A stretch of 64,000 nt of DNA from Falsiphaeobacter marinintestinus (GCF_007923355.1 NZ_VOGO01000007.1:124001-188000), one strand, 5' to 3'; counted from the first letter of the stretch, positions 39,707-48,829 are shown. Numbers and translations are program-made. Notes: generated from the letters alone by a model not told the origin.

Positions 39707-40660
39707 CTAAGCGTCTAGGGATGCTGCCGAAAAATGCCGGTCCAGTCGGTCGAACACATGTGTGCGGATTTCTGGCGTTTCCATCAGAACCTCGTGTTCG
39801 CCGCCCGGCACGATGTCCAGTTCACCCTTGGGCCAGATCGCCATCCGATCATGGATACGCTGGGTGTCGACGATCTTTTCCTCGGTGCCAAGGAACGTCA
39901 GGCACGGTAGATCCGGCGAGGGCAAAGTTGCAAGATGTGCTGTTTCTTCTAACGACTCGCGCATCCAGCGGGCACTGGGCCCGCCAAGCGCCAGTTCAGG
40001 GTGCGCCACCAACTGATCCTGCATCATCTTGTACATCGCGGGGTCGGTGGTCAGCAGGTTGTCTTTGAAATCCTGCGTCGTCACATAGCTTTCGGCCTTG
40101 GTGCTGGGCATCAACCGCCCGCCCATGCCCAAAGCCGTGCCCCAATATGCGGCCAGTCGGCCCAGCGGGCGCACGGCGCGCGACATGAAGATTCCCCACA
40201 TCGGGCCGGTAAAGGCACAGGTGGCGACCGGGAGGCCGTCCATCACGGCGCGAAGGCCGATGCATCCGCCCATGGAATGGCCGACCAAGTGCCAGGGCCT
40301 TGGCAAATCAAGCGCTTCGGCTGCTTCGAGGGCGGCCTTCACGTCCAATTGATAGTCGGGGAAGTCTTGCACATGGCCGATGCGTACATCGTCCAGCAAC
40401 CGATCTGCCAGCCCCTGTCCACGCCAGTCGAGCGCGAACATGGCATAGCCAAGGGCCGCAAAGCTTTGCGCCGTATCGTGGTATTTCTCGAGGTATTCGG
40501 TACGACCGGGAAACATCAGCACGGTGCCCCGCACGTCGCTTGCGGGCAACCAATGCCCGACGCGGATGCGCACACCGTCAGTACTGTTGGCCCAATGGGC
40601 CGCTCCGGCGGGCGTACCGCCGGCCACATCATCGAAGAACGGGGCCGGCGACAACGTCAT
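39707..40660 (-). CDS. alpha/beta hydrolase, lysophospholipase (PldB) type
   Basis: A 317-residue serine hydrolase of the monoacylglycerol lipase / lysophospholipase group. The nucleophile motif GHSMGGCIGLRAV is near residue 130, YAMFALDWRGQGLAD is the oxyanion/Arg region and DLPCLTFLGTEEKIVD and VPGGEHEVLME carry the probable catalytic Asp region and His. No signal peptide. Its ATG overlaps the stop of the SCP2 gene by one base (TGATG), so the two are translationally coupled, suggesting a shared lipid substrate. Confidence 0.85.
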   Translation of the reverse strand: MTLSPAPFFDDVAGGTPAGAAHWANSTDGVRIRVGHWLPASDVRGTVLMFPGRTEYLEKYHDTAQSFAALGYAMFALDWRGQGLADRLLDDVRIGHVQDFPDYQLDVKAALEAAEALDLPRPWHLVGHSMGGCIGLRAVMDGLPVATCAFTGPMWGIFMSRAVRPLGRLAAYWGTALGMGGRLMPSTKAESYVTTQDFKDNLLTTDPAMYKMMQDQLVAHPELALGGPSARWMRESLEETAHLATLPSPDLPCLTFLGTEEKIVDTQRIHDRMAIWPKGELDIVPGGEHEVLMETPEIRTHVFDRLDRHFSAASLDA

Positions 40661-40944
40661 CAGGCCAGAACCGATGCCAGTTTCATGGCAACGCCCATGT
40701 CACCATCGATCTTGAGCTTGCCGGTCATGAACGCGCCTGTCGGGTTCAGGTCGCCGCTAAAGATCGCTTCAAAGGTTTCCATATCCGCTGACATGGTCAC
40801 GTCGGCCTCTTCATCGGCGACGCGTGCGCCGCTGCCGTCCAGCATGATCGCGCCTTCGCCGATCACGTCAAACTTGGCCGTTGAGTCAAAGCCATCAACC
40901 TTGCCGGACAGTTCTGCCGCAGCTTTTTCAAGAAATTCGCTCAT
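40660..40944 (-). CDS. SCP2 sterol-binding-like domain protein
   Basis: A 94-residue single-domain SCP2-type lipid carrier: MSEFLEKAAAELSGKVDGF at the start, then ADVTMSADMETFEAIFSGD and GAFMTGKLKIDGDMGVAMKL, the usual closing motif. These small proteins bind acyl chains or other hydrophobic ligands. The ATG at 40944 is preceded by GGAGAGGATCC. Coupled to the following hydrolase gene and divergent from the TPR gene. Confidence 0.87.
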   Translation of the reverse strand: MSEFLEKAAAELSGKVDGFDSTAKFDVIGEGAIMLDGSGARVADEEADVTMSADMETFEAIFSGDLNPTGAFMTGKLKIDGDMGVAMKLASVLA

Positions 40945-41017
40945 CTGGATCCTCTCCAATCAGATTGGCGTGACTGGTCTGGTATTCGCGCCACGCCACG
41001 CTACACTGGATGTTGTT

Positions 41018-41587
41018 ATGGTGATTAAACACGTGAATCTCAAAGGTATCGTGACGGCAATTGCGGTCTTTGTCACTCTTGGTACGCCAGTTTTGGCGCA
41101 AGATGCTGATTCCAGCGACGAAGCGGCGCTTCTGAGTGCTTTGGCCCAGGCTGATCTTGCCGAATCCAAACGACTCGACCGCCAGCTTCAGGCGCTTTGG
41201 TCCATAAGTGGGTCGGCATCGATGGATCTGCTGCTGAAACGCGGTCGCGACGCGCTGGAAGTAAAAGATACCCGCGCGGCCATCGAACATCTGACGGCCC
41301 TGACGGACCATGCGCCGGATTTCGCCGAGGGCTGGCACATCCGCGCCTCGGCGTTTTACGAGGCCGAGTTTTTTGGCATGGCGCTGGATGATCTTTCGCA
41401 GGCCCTGTCCCTGAACCCAAACAACTATAATGCCATCTTCGGCCTCGGCGCGATTCTTGAGACTCTTGGCGATCCCGAACGCGCCTATGAGGCGTACGAG
41501 CGGGCGCAGGCTATACATCCCCATCATGAGGAAGTAACCAAGGCGCTGGATCGGTTGAAGACCGAGGTCGAGGGCAAGGCACTTTAA
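41018..41587 (+). CDS. exported TPR-repeat protein
   Basis: A 189-residue protein with a signal peptide (VNLKGIVTAIAVFVTLGTPV, cleavage near LAQDA) and about three tetratricopeptide repeats from residue 70 (LLLKRGRDALEVKDTRAAIE, then WHIRASAFYEAEFFGMALDD, then IFGLGAILETLGDPERAYEA). TPR repeats mediate protein-protein contacts; this one would act in the periplasm. The ATG at 41018 is preceded by little ribosome-binding sequence. It ends 27 bases before the helicase gene. Confidence 0.82.
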   Translation: MVIKHVNLKGIVTAIAVFVTLGTPVLAQDADSSDEAALLSALAQADLAESKRLDRQLQALWSISGSASMDLLLKRGRDALEVKDTRAAIEHLTALTDHAPDFAEGWHIRASAFYEAEFFGMALDDLSQALSLNPNNYNAIFGLGAILETLGDPERAYEAYERAQAIHPHHEEVTKALDRLKTEVEGKAL

Positions 41588-41614
41588 CGCCCCGACAGGG
41601 CAGGGGGCTTATAG

Positions 41615-44494
41615 GTGAACGGGTCATCCCGCGTCGTGGCCGTACTTGGCCCGACCAACACAGGTAAAACGCATTACGCCATTGAACGCATGTTGGGGCA
41701 CAGAACCGGGGTGATCGGTCTGCCGCTGCGGCTTTTGGCGCGCGAGGTCTATGATCGCATCGTGGCGATTCGCGGGCCGTCGGTTGTGGCGCTGGTTACC
41801 GGCGAAGAACGGATCGTGCCGCCACGCACGCAGTATTGGGTCTGCACGGTCGAGGCGATGCCCGAGGGCATGGGGTGCGATTTCCTGGCCATCGACGAAA
41901 TTCAGCTTTGTGCGGACCCTGAGCGGGGGCATGTCTTTACCGACAGGCTTTTAAGGTCCCGGGGCCTGCACGAAACGCTGTTTCTGGGCGCCGACACGAT
42001 GCGCGGCCCGATTTCCGCGCTGGTCCCCGAAGCGCAGTTTGTCCGGCGCGAGCGGATGTCGCAACTTGTCTACACAGGTTCGAAAAAGATAAGTCGCATG
42101 CCTGCACGTAGTGCCATCGTGGGATTTTCAGTCGAAAATGTCTATGCGATCGCTGAACTGCTGAGACGTCAAAAAGGTGGCGCGGCAGTCGTAATGGGCG
42201 CGCTCAGCCCCCGGACCCGCAATGCGCAGGTGGCGTTGTACCAGAACGGAGAGGTCGATTATCTGGTCGCCACCGATGCCATCGGAATGGGCCTGAACCT
42301 GGATATCGACCATGTCGCGTTCTCGTCCCTCGCCAAGTTTGACGGCCGCCGGATGCGCATGCTGGCGCCCAATGAGCTGGCCCAGATTGCTGGACGCGCC
42401 GGGCGCGGCATGTCGGACGGCACTTTTGGTGTTACGGGCGAGGCACCGCCGCTGGACGAGGGCATGGCGCAGGCCATCATGGATAACCGGTTCACGCCGC
42501 TGAAAAAGCTGAACTGGCGCAGTGCTGCGCTTCAGTTCGGCTCAATCGACCGCCTGATCCAGTCGCTGGAGGTGAAGCCTGAAGGCGAACATCTGACCCG
42601 CTCGCGCGAGGCGGATGATCTGACGGCTCTCAAGACCCTCGGGCAAGTCCCTGAAATCATGGCGCGTGCCAGCGACGGACCATCGGTGCGCCTGTTGTGG
42701 GATGTCTGCCGGATTCCCGATTTTCGGGGTATCAGCCATGCCGAACATGCCGGTCTGCTTGAGGTGATCTTTGGCCATCTGCACCAATCGGGGGCGATCC
42801 CGAATGACTTCATGGCCCGTCAGATCCGTCGCATTGACCGGACCGAGGGCGATATCGATGCTCTAAGTAAGCGACTGGCGTTTATCCGCACATGGACATA
42901 TGTCGCACAACGTAAAGGCTGGGTTCGTGATGAAAGCCATTGGCGGGATGAAACCCGCGCTGTAGAAGACAGGGTGTCGGATGCGCTGCACGAGCGCCTG
43001 ACCCAGAGATTTGTGGATCGGCGCACTTCCGTTTTGTTGCGCCGGCTCAAGCAGAAGGAGGCCCTCTTGGCCGATGTGAACGACAAGGGTGAAGTGACCG
43101 TCGAGGGCGAATTCGTCGGGCGGCTTGAAGGGTTCCGGTTCATTCCGGACAAGGGGCAGGGCGGGGCCGAGGACAAGGCGATCAAGTCCGCGTCTCTTCA
43201 GGCGCTGGCGCCGCATTTCCATTTGCGCGCCGACCGGTTCTATAACGCACCCGATACCGAGATCGATTTCACCGAACAAGGTGGTCTGATGTGGGGCGAA
43301 CATGCGGTTGGCAAGCTGGTCGCAGGTGCCGAACCGTTGAAGCCTCAGGTCGAAGTGTTCGTGGACGAGGCCGCCGGCCCGGACGTGATCCAGAAGGTGC
43401 AACGCCGCCTGCAGCACTTCATCGACCGTAAGGTCGCGGCCTTGTTCGAGCCGCTGCTGAACCTGCAGCGGGATGAAGAATTGTCTGGTCTGGCCCGGGG
43501 CTTTGCGTTCCGCATGGTCGAAGGACTTGGCATTCTGCCACGTGGCCAGGTCGCGCAAGAGGTCAAGGACCTCGATCAGGACGCGCGCGGAGCACTGCGC
43601 AAACACGGCATCCGGTTCGGCCAGTTCACGATCTTCATGCCTTTGCTGCTGAAACCCGCGCCAACCCGCCTGCGTCTTGTCCTCTGGGCATTGGCCGGTG
43701 GATTGCAGGAATTCCCCGAAGCACCGCCTCCGGGGCTGGTGACCGTGCCTGTGGCAAAGGATGCCCCACGCGGCTACGATTCGATGTGCGGTTATCGCGA
43801 GGCTGGCGAACGTTCGATCCGCATCGACATGCTGGAGCGTCTCGCAGACATGCTGCGCGCCGAAGACAGCCGGTCGGGGTTTGAGGCCAAGGCCGACATG
43901 TTGTCCATCACAGGCATGACATTGGAACAGTTTGCGGACCTGATGCAAGGCCTTGGCTATAGCGCTGAAAAGGGTGAGCGCGAAAAAGTCAAAGCTGTGC
44001 CTGTCGAACCGACTGCGCCTGTCGCCCAAGCCGAAGCTGAAGCGGTTGAGCAACCTGCCTTCGATGCGGCTGCTCCGACCGAACAAACCACATCGGACAC
44101 CACAGACGCCCCCGCCGAGGCGGTAGCCGCGGCCGCGACCAGCACCGAGGCGGCAGCCGAGGCCCCCGCAACCGAGGCGTCTGAAACAGAGACAGCTGAG
44201 TCTGAAGCGGCCGAAACTGAAGCGCCCGAAGTTGAGGTGTTCTATACCTTCAAATGGGGCCGCACGCGCGAACGCCGCGCCGGTGAACGGACCGAACGCA
44301 CGGATCGCCCGCGTGGCAAAGGCAAGCCCAAGGGTGGCAAACCTGCCGCCAAGGGCAAAGCCCGGGGGGATCGCAATCAGAACAAACAGCAGGGCTCCAA
44401 AACCTACAGCGCCCGTCCGCCCAAACCTGAAAAGAAGATCGACCCGGACAATCCTTTCGCCGCTGCCCTCATGGGGCTGCGCGACGGCAAGTAA
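41615..44494 (+). CDS. Suv3-like ATP-dependent RNA helicase with long charged tail
   Basis: A 959-residue DExH helicase related to mitochondrial Suv3. Motifs: VLGPTNTGKTHYAIERML (Walker A), FLAIDEIQLCADPERGHVF (DEIQ Walker B), LFLGADTMRG (III), YLVATDAIGMGLNLDIDHV (V) and QIAGRAGRGMSDG (VI). A middle region (about 430-790) follows the helicase core. Residues about 795-880 are an Ala/Glu-rich stretch and about 885-945 a Lys/Arg/Gly-rich stretch, both probably disordered. It starts with GTG after CAGGGGGCTTATAG. The following hslR-like and fdxA genes are on the same strand within 10-65 bases. A role in RNA turnover or structured-RNA remodelling is inferred from Suv3. Confidence 0.9.
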   Translation: MNGSSRVVAVLGPTNTGKTHYAIERMLGHRTGVIGLPLRLLAREVYDRIVAIRGPSVVALVTGEERIVPPRTQYWVCTVEAMPEGMGCDFLAIDEIQLCADPERGHVFTDRLLRSRGLHETLFLGADTMRGPISALVPEAQFVRRERMSQLVYTGSKKISRMPARSAIVGFSVENVYAIAELLRRQKGGAAVVMGALSPRTRNAQVALYQNGEVDYLVATDAIGMGLNLDIDHVAFSSLAKFDGRRMRMLAPNELAQIAGRAGRGMSDGTFGVTGEAPPLDEGMAQAIMDNRFTPLKKLNWRSAALQFGSIDRLIQSLEVKPEGEHLTRSREADDLTALKTLGQVPEIMARASDGPSVRLLWDVCRIPDFRGISHAEHAGLLEVIFGHLHQSGAIPNDFMARQIRRIDRTEGDIDALSKRLAFIRTWTYVAQRKGWVRDESHWRDETRAVEDRVSDALHERLTQRFVDRRTSVLLRRLKQKEALLADVNDKGEVTVEGEFVGRLEGFRFIPDKGQGGAEDKAIKSASLQALAPHFHLRADRFYNAPDTEIDFTEQGGLMWGEHAVGKLVAGAEPLKPQVEVFVDEAAGPDVIQKVQRRLQHFIDRKVAALFEPLLNLQRDEELSGLARGFAFRMVEGLGILPRGQVAQEVKDLDQDARGALRKHGIRFGQFTIFMPLLLKPAPTRLRLVLWALAGGLQEFPEAPPPGLVTVPVAKDAPRGYDSMCGYREAGERSIRIDMLERLADMLRAEDSRSGFEAKADMLSITGMTLEQFADLMQGLGYSAEKGEREKVKAVPVEPTAPVAQAEAEAVEQPAFDAAAPTEQTTSDTTDAPAEAVAAAATSTEAAAEAPATEASETETAESEAAETEAPEVEVFYTFKWGRTRERRAGERTERTDRPRGKGKPKGGKPAAKGKARGDRNQNKQQGSKTYSARPPKPEKKIDPDNPFAAALMGLRDGK

Positions 44495-44502
44495 CGACGT
44501 TC

Positions 44503-44877
44503 ATGGATCAGGCGCGGCCAAAGCTGAGGCTGGACAAGTGGCTTTGGCACGCGCGGTTCTTCAAAACCCGCAGCCTGGCCGCCAAGCAGGTCAGCGGCGG
44601 CCATGTGCGTGTCAACGGGACGCGCGCTCAGAAACCTTCGCATAGTGTCGGTCCGGGCGATGTCCTGACCTTTTCGCAAGCGCGGATTGTGCGTGTGGTT
44701 CAGATCGCCGCTTTGGGTGACAGGCGCGGACCGGCCCCCGAAGCGCAAACGTTGTACATCGATATGACCGAAAAGCAGGACGCGCAGCCCGCAAATCCGC
44801 GCTTCGAAGGAAGGGGTCGTCCGGCAAAAAAGGATCGCAGGGCGCTTGATCTTTCCCGCCGTCCGGGGGCGGATTGA
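44503..44877 (+). CDS. hslR: S4-domain RNA-binding protein, Hsp15 (HslR) family
   Basis: A 124-residue protein with an S4 domain at the N-terminus: LRLDKWLWHARFFKTRSLAA then GGHVRVNGTRAQKPSHSVGP. The basic C-terminal 50 residues (ending RRALDLSRRPGAD) have no fold that I recognise. E. coli Hsp15 binds 50S subunits carrying a blocked nascent chain, so this is a ribosome-recycling stress protein. It starts eight bases after the helicase stop, so both are on one transcript. Confidence 0.9.
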   Translation: MDQARPKLRLDKWLWHARFFKTRSLAAKQVSGGHVRVNGTRAQKPSHSVGPGDVLTFSQARIVRVVQIAALGDRRGPAPEAQTLYIDMTEKQDAQPANPRFEGRGRPAKKDRRALDLSRRPGAD

Positions 44878-44942
44878 TACCTTGAAGTGAAGGCTATGCT
44901 GGTCTAGCTAGTCTTCCAAACGTCAGACATGGAAGACTGCAC

Positions 44943-45281
44943 ATGACTTATGTAGTGATCGACAATTGCATCTCATGCAAATACACCGACTGCGTCGAAG
45001 TCTGCCCGGTGGATTGCTTCTATGAGGGTGAGAACATGCTGGTCATCCATCCCGACGAATGCATCGACTGCGGCGTCTGCGAACCTGAATGCCCAGCCGA
45101 TGCGATCCGCCCGGATACCGAGCCTGACATGGACAAGTGGGTCGAATTCAACCGCAAGTATTCGGAAAAATGGCCGGTCATCATTTCGAAGAAAGATCCG
45201 CTGCCCGGCTATGAAGAGCGGGACGGTGAAACCGACAAAGTGACAAAGTACTTCTCGGAAGCGCCCGGCGAGGGCGGCTGA
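44943..45281 (+). CDS. fdxA: 7Fe ferredoxin FdxA
   Basis: A 112-residue seven-iron ferredoxin. The N-terminal part has [20 protein letters not shown] and the second set [16 protein letters not shown], giving one 3Fe-4S and one 4Fe-4S cluster. The C-terminal 45 residues ([20 protein letters not shown]) are the extension typical of the FdxA family of alphaproteobacteria. It carries low-potential electrons for cytoplasmic redox enzymes. The gene lies 65 bases after hslR and precedes the carD leader. Confidence 0.95.
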   Translation: MTYVVIDNCISCKYTDCVEVCPVDCFYEGENMLVIHPDECIDCGVCEPECPADAIRPDTEPDMDKWVEFNRKYSEKWPVIISKKDPLPGYEERDGETDKVTKYFSEAPGEGG

Positions 45282-45407
45282 GCGAATCGCTTTTGGCGAA
45301 TCCCGCCACGAAAGAAACGCTTCGATAAGGTGTTGATAACAGAAGGCTTTTGATAAGCTTCCCCTGCGTCACCTTTTCGGCGGCCGTTTTTTGTGCTATA
45401 TGTTAAC

Positions 45408-45526
45408 GGCAAAGTTAAAAAAGGACAGGATCTCCCCAAGCGGTGCACTCGCCCGGGGCGTGCTAATCTGACAAAAACAACACAGCTGAACGGGACATGA
45501 CCCATGGCCCGATGCTGTGCTTTTTT
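45408..45526 (+). ncRNA. candidate small RNA or carD leader RNA
   Basis: Between fdxA and carD, a -10-like CTATAT (45396-45401) with a weak -35 precedes about 120 bases that contain a hairpin (CGCC / GGCG near 45450) and end in an intrinsic terminator whose stem closes at 45519 and is followed by six T (45521-45526). The terminator is 37 bases before the carD ATG, so the transcript is either a separate small RNA or a carD leader that ends early. The start position is a guess. Confidence 0.35.
45481..45526 (+). terminator. intrinsic terminator upstream of carD
   Basis: Stem CACAGC (45481-45486) with GCTGTG (45514-45519), inner stem CGGG (45491-45494) with CCCG (45508-45511), then six T. The structure points along the plus strand and lies between the fdxA stop and carD. 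Confidence 0.65.
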
Positions 45527-45562
45527 GCCTCGCACAGGATCCGATAACAAGGAAAGATCTAT

Positions 45563-46072
45563 ATGACCAAGTCGAAGAAGCTCGATTTCCGCCCGAACGA
45601 ATACGTCGTCTATCCGGCGCATGGCGTGGGGCAGATCATTTCGATCGAAGAGCAGGAAGTCGCCGGCATCGAGCTGGAACTGTTCGTGATTTCCTTCGAA
45701 AAAGACAAGATGACCCTGCGGGTGCCGACGCACAAGGCAACCGAAGTCGGCATGCGGTCGCTGAGCACTCCTGATGTGATCGATCAGGCGATGAAGACCC
45801 TCAAGGGCAAAGCCAAGGTCAAGCGCGCCATGTGGTCCCGCCGGGCGCAGGAATACGAACAGAAGATCAATTCAGGCGACCTGATTTCGATTGCCGAGGT
45901 CGTCCGTGACCTGCACCGCACCGACGACCAGCGTGAGCAAAGCTATTCCGAGCGTCAGCTATACGAAGCCGCGCTTGAGCGTCTGACTCGTGAAGTGGCT
46001 GCCGTTGCCGGCGGGGACGAAGTTCTGGCCGCAAAACAGGTCGGTGATGTGCTGATGTCGCGCGCCGCCTGA
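45563..46072 (+). CDS. carD: CarD family RNA polymerase-binding regulator
   Basis: A 169-residue regulator that binds the RNA polymerase beta subunit and stabilises open complexes, notably at rRNA promoters. The N-terminal RNAP-interacting Tudor-like domain begins KLDFRPNEYVVYPAHGVGQI; the C-terminal helical DNA-binding domain includes MWSRRAQEYEQKINSGDL and SERQLYEAALERLTREVA. The ATG at 45563 follows AAGGAAAGATCTAT. An intrinsic terminator follows the stop, so it is monocistronic. CarD is essential for normal rRNA transcription control in Rhodobacter relatives. Confidence 0.95.
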   Translation: MTKSKKLDFRPNEYVVYPAHGVGQIISIEEQEVAGIELELFVISFEKDKMTLRVPTHKATEVGMRSLSTPDVIDQAMKTLKGKAKVKRAMWSRRAQEYEQKINSGDLISIAEVVRDLHRTDDQREQSYSERQLYEAALERLTREVAAVAGGDEVLAAKQVGDVLMSRAA

Positions 46073-46091
46073 TTATTTCGAACCTTATTTG

Positions 46092-46119
46092 AAACCGCGT
46101 CCTTTTGGGCGCGGTTTTT
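46092..46119 (+). terminator. intrinsic terminator of carD
   Basis: AAACCGCGTCC pairs with GGGCGCGGTTT (one G-T pair) around a TTTT loop, then the T run continues. It begins 20 bases after the carD stop. Confidence 0.85.
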
Positions 46120-46200
46120 CCTTTGTACGAGGGGTGTTGTGCCAGGGTCGCCAGCTGGAATACGCTGGTGTTTCAGACAACTGAATGTGACCTGTCAAAC

Positions 46201-46977
46201 GTGGCATCGAAGCTGAAACAGACGTTAAACGAACTTTACACGGGCGCCCAACCGCGTTCGGTCCGGTTCCGCTATTTGCTGATCCTGTTCGATGCGGTCA
46301 CGATCCTGTTCTTCATCATAACGGCACCATTTGTTGAAACGGTCCAGATTCACGCACTGAACACTGTGATCGGAGTGCTTATCCTCGCCGATTTTTCGGC
46401 TCGTCTCTGGATCGCGCCAGACCGCCGCGAGATGCTGACGCGGATCTATACCATCGCAGATATGATCGTAATCATCGTATTGGTGCTGGATCCGTTCTTG
46501 TCGCATAGCCTTGCGTTTTTGCGCATATTGCGTGGTTTGCGCCTGATCCATTCCTATCAATTGCTCGGAGACTTGCGGCGCGACAGCCGTTTCTTTCGCA
46601 CGCATGAAGACGCAGTGATCGCCGGGATTAATCTGGTGGTGTTTGTCTTTTTGACCGCGTCGGTTGTCTACACGATGTTCTTTGTCGGTGACGCGGGCGC
46701 TGGGTCTTACATCGATGCTCTCTATTTTACCGTCGCCACGCTCACCACAACGGGGTTCGGCGATATCACGCTAACGACTCCGGGCGGCAAGCTGTTTTCA
46801 GTGTTCGTGATGGTGATCGGGGTGGCGTTGTTCGTGCAACTTGCCAGGGCCGTGTTTCAGCCGACTAAGGTACATTATACGTGTCCCGGGTGTGGTTTGA
46901 CGCGCCATGATACCGATGCGGTTCATTGCAAACATTGCGGTGATCGTTTGCAGATCCGGACCACCGGCATCGAATAA
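46201..46977 (+). CDS. voltage-gated-type potassium channel with C-terminal zinc ribbon
   Basis: A 258-residue ion channel with six membrane helices. S4 carries spaced arginines (LRILRGLRLIHSYQL), the pore has TVATLTTTGFGDITLTT with selectivity filter TTGFGD, and S6 is FSVFVMVIGVALFVQLARAV. The C-terminus is a zinc ribbon, CPGCGLTRHDTDAVHCKHCG, unusual for a channel. The start is uncertain: GTG 46201 gives the family N-terminus (ASKLKQTLNELYTG); the frame continues upstream without a good ribosome-binding site. It converges on cobS with three bases between the stop codons. Confidence 0.83.
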   Translation: MASKLKQTLNELYTGAQPRSVRFRYLLILFDAVTILFFIITAPFVETVQIHALNTVIGVLILADFSARLWIAPDRREMLTRIYTIADMIVIIVLVLDPFLSHSLAFLRILRGLRLIHSYQLLGDLRRDSRFFRTHEDAVIAGINLVVFVFLTASVVYTMFFVGDAGAGSYIDALYFTVATLTTTGFGDITLTTPGGKLFSVFVMVIGVALFVQLARAVFQPTKVHYTCPGCGLTRHDTDAVHCKHCGDRLQIRTTGIE

Positions 46978-46980
46978 CGC

Positions 46981-47733
46981 TTAGATCACGCTCAACCAGA
47001 CCAGCAAAACTGCTGTTTCCGTCACGACCTGTGTGGCGCCAAGAATATCGCCGGTTTGTCCGCCGATTTTGGTGCGGGCGATTGCGGCGATGGTCACTGT
47101 GCAAAGCGCGGCAAGTGCGACGGCGAAAATCGTCACGGGGCCGGACAGAGCTGTCGCTACCAGAATGGCCAGGGCGATGGCAATGGCAGCCACTGTGGAT
47201 CCCGGCTCGCCGACAGTGCGCGCCAGCCCGTTGGGCCGGGCCGGGGGCAGGGCGGTCATCATGGCCGGAAGCGTGGCCCGCGACAGCATCGCCGCACCAA
47301 TCACCGCGCCATAGGCACCGACCCCCAGAAGCGCGCTTAGCGCCACCCAGCGCAGACCGGTGAACAGGATCAGCGCCAAAACACCGTATGTACCGATATG
47401 GCTGTCTTTCATGATCTCAAGCCGCCGTTCGGGCGTGAACCCGCCCCATACCCCGTCGGCAGTATCGGCCAGCCCGTCATCATGCATGGCCCCGGTCATC
47501 ACGATCTGAGTTGTCAAAAGCACTCCTGCGCTGGCAGCGGCGGGGATGCCAAGCGCCATAGCGGCGCCTGCCATCGCACAGGCCAGACCAGACACCACAA
47601 GCCCGGCCAGCGGAAACGCCCAGGCCGCCCGGGCCTGTTGATCAAAAGCATCGGCGGGCACGCGGGGCAAAGGCAGGCGGGTTAACAGCACAAGCGATAC
47701 GGCAATGTCCCGAAGGATGTCGGTTTTACGCAT
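46981..47733 (-). CDS. cobS: adenosylcobinamide-GDP ribazoletransferase
   Basis: A 250-residue membrane enzyme that joins adenosylcobinamide-GDP to alpha-ribazole, the step that completes cobalamin. Motif VMTGAMHDDGLADTADGVWGG (TGxxHxDGLADTxDG) is diagnostic; seven hydrophobic segments fill the rest. The ATG at 47733 is chosen (RKTDILRDIAVSL); a longer upstream frame is not needed. It is divergent from cobT with 79 bases between, too short for a cobalamin riboswitch, and none is seen. Confidence 0.93.
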   Translation of the reverse strand: MRKTDILRDIAVSLVLLTRLPLPRVPADAFDQQARAAWAFPLAGLVVSGLACAMAGAAMALGIPAAASAGVLLTTQIVMTGAMHDDGLADTADGVWGGFTPERRLEIMKDSHIGTYGVLALILFTGLRWVALSALLGVGAYGAVIGAAMLSRATLPAMMTALPPARPNGLARTVGEPGSTVAAIAIALAILVATALSGPVTIFAVALAALCTVTIAAIARTKIGGQTGDILGATQVVTETAVLLVWLSVI

Positions 47734-47812
47734 CAAGCGGGCCTTTCCGGACTTGAGGTGAACGCTGCATCGGTTAAACACCGGGCGCTGACCTGTTGCA
47801 ACGAGGCTTTCA

Positions 47813-48829
47813 ATGCTGCCAGATTTCCATGATCTTGACCTGTTCCGCATCCAGCTGTCCAGCGCGCCGGGCCCTGATGCGGGCGCTGTGTCTCTTGCAA
47901 CCGAGCGGAACGGTCAACTGACCAAACCACCGGCGGCTCTGGGGCGGCTGGAGGACCTTGCGATCTGGTACGCAGGTTGGCGTGGCGATGCAAAGCCCCG
48001 TATCGCGTCACCTCAGGTCATCGTCTTTGCAGGCAATCACGGTGTTACAGCACAGGGCGTGTCGGCCTTTCCGGCGGAAGTGACCGAACAAATGGTGCTG
48101 AACTTCCAGCATGGCGGGGCGGCGATCAACCAGTTGGCAGAGCAGGCCGGGGCACGGATGGATGTGATTTCACTACATCTTGACCGGCCCACCGCAGATT
48201 TCACCAAAGCCCCTGCGATGTCCGCCCCCGAGTTTCTGGAGGCGCTGCAGACGGGATGGAACGCGGTCGATCCCGAGGCTGATCTTCTGGTCGTCGGCGA
48301 AATGGGCATCGGCAACACCACATCAGCCGCTGCAATCTGCACAGCGCTATACGGTGGAGATGCGTCAGACTGGGTTGGTCGCGGGACCGGGGTCGATGAC
48401 GCAGGTCTGGCCAACAAGGCGCGCGTCGTACGCGAAGGCGTCGCACTGCATGCAAGCAGCGCAGCGGATGGCCTTGATATCCTGGCGCGCCTTGGCGGGC
48501 GGGAGCTGGCGGCCATGGCCGGCGCCATCGCAGCTGCGCGGGTGCTGTCTATCCCGGTGCTTCTGGATGGCTTCATCTGTTGTGCGGCGGCGGCTTGCCT
48601 GCAGAAAACCAGCCCCGGTGCATTGGATCACGCACTGGCAGGGCACCAAAGCGCCGAACAGGCCCATAAAGCCCTGCTGGACCAGATGGGCAAAGAGCCG
48701 TTGCTGTCGCTGGGTTTGCGGCTTGGCGAAGGGTCGGGTGCTGCGCTTGCCATCAATATATTGAAGTCAGCGTTGGCCTGCCATAGCGGCATGGCGACCT
48801 TTGCCGAGGCGGGCGTGACCGACGGCTGA
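47813..48829 (+). CDS. cobT: nicotinate-nucleotide-dimethylbenzimidazole phosphoribosyltransferase
   Basis: A 338-residue enzyme that makes alpha-ribazole phosphate from dimethylbenzimidazole and nicotinate mononucleotide, the partner of CobS in the lower-ligand branch of cobalamin synthesis. [17 protein letters not shown] near the start, [32 protein letters not shown] and [20 protein letters not shown] (with the catalytic Glu) are the family motifs. The TGA at 48827-48829 abuts the stop codon of the convergent antiporter gene. Confidence 0.95.
   Translation: MLPDFHDLDLFRIQLSSAPGPDAGAVSLATERNGQLTKPPAALGRLEDLAIWYAGWRGDAKPRIASPQVIVFAGNHGVTAQGVSAFPAEVTEQMVLNFQHGGAAINQLAEQAGARMDVISLHLDRPTADFTKAPAMSAPEFLEALQTGWNAVDPEADLLVVGEMGIGNTTSAAAICTALYGGDASDWVGRGTGVDDAGLANKARVVREGVALHASSAADGLDILARLGGRELAAMAGAIAAARVLSIPVLLDGFICCAAAACLQKTSPGALDHALAGHQSAEQAHKALLDQMGKEPLLSLGLRLGEGSGAALAINILKSALACHSGMATFAEAGVTDG

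Noticed and set aside
40001-41017. Upstream extension of the TPR gene by 339 codons
   Set aside because: The extension lies antisense to the hydrolase and SCP2 genes; the signal peptide begins at 41018.
47734-47812. Cobalamin riboswitch between cobS and cobT
   Set aside because: The gap is 79 bases, too short for the riboswitch, and no B12-box-like text is seen.
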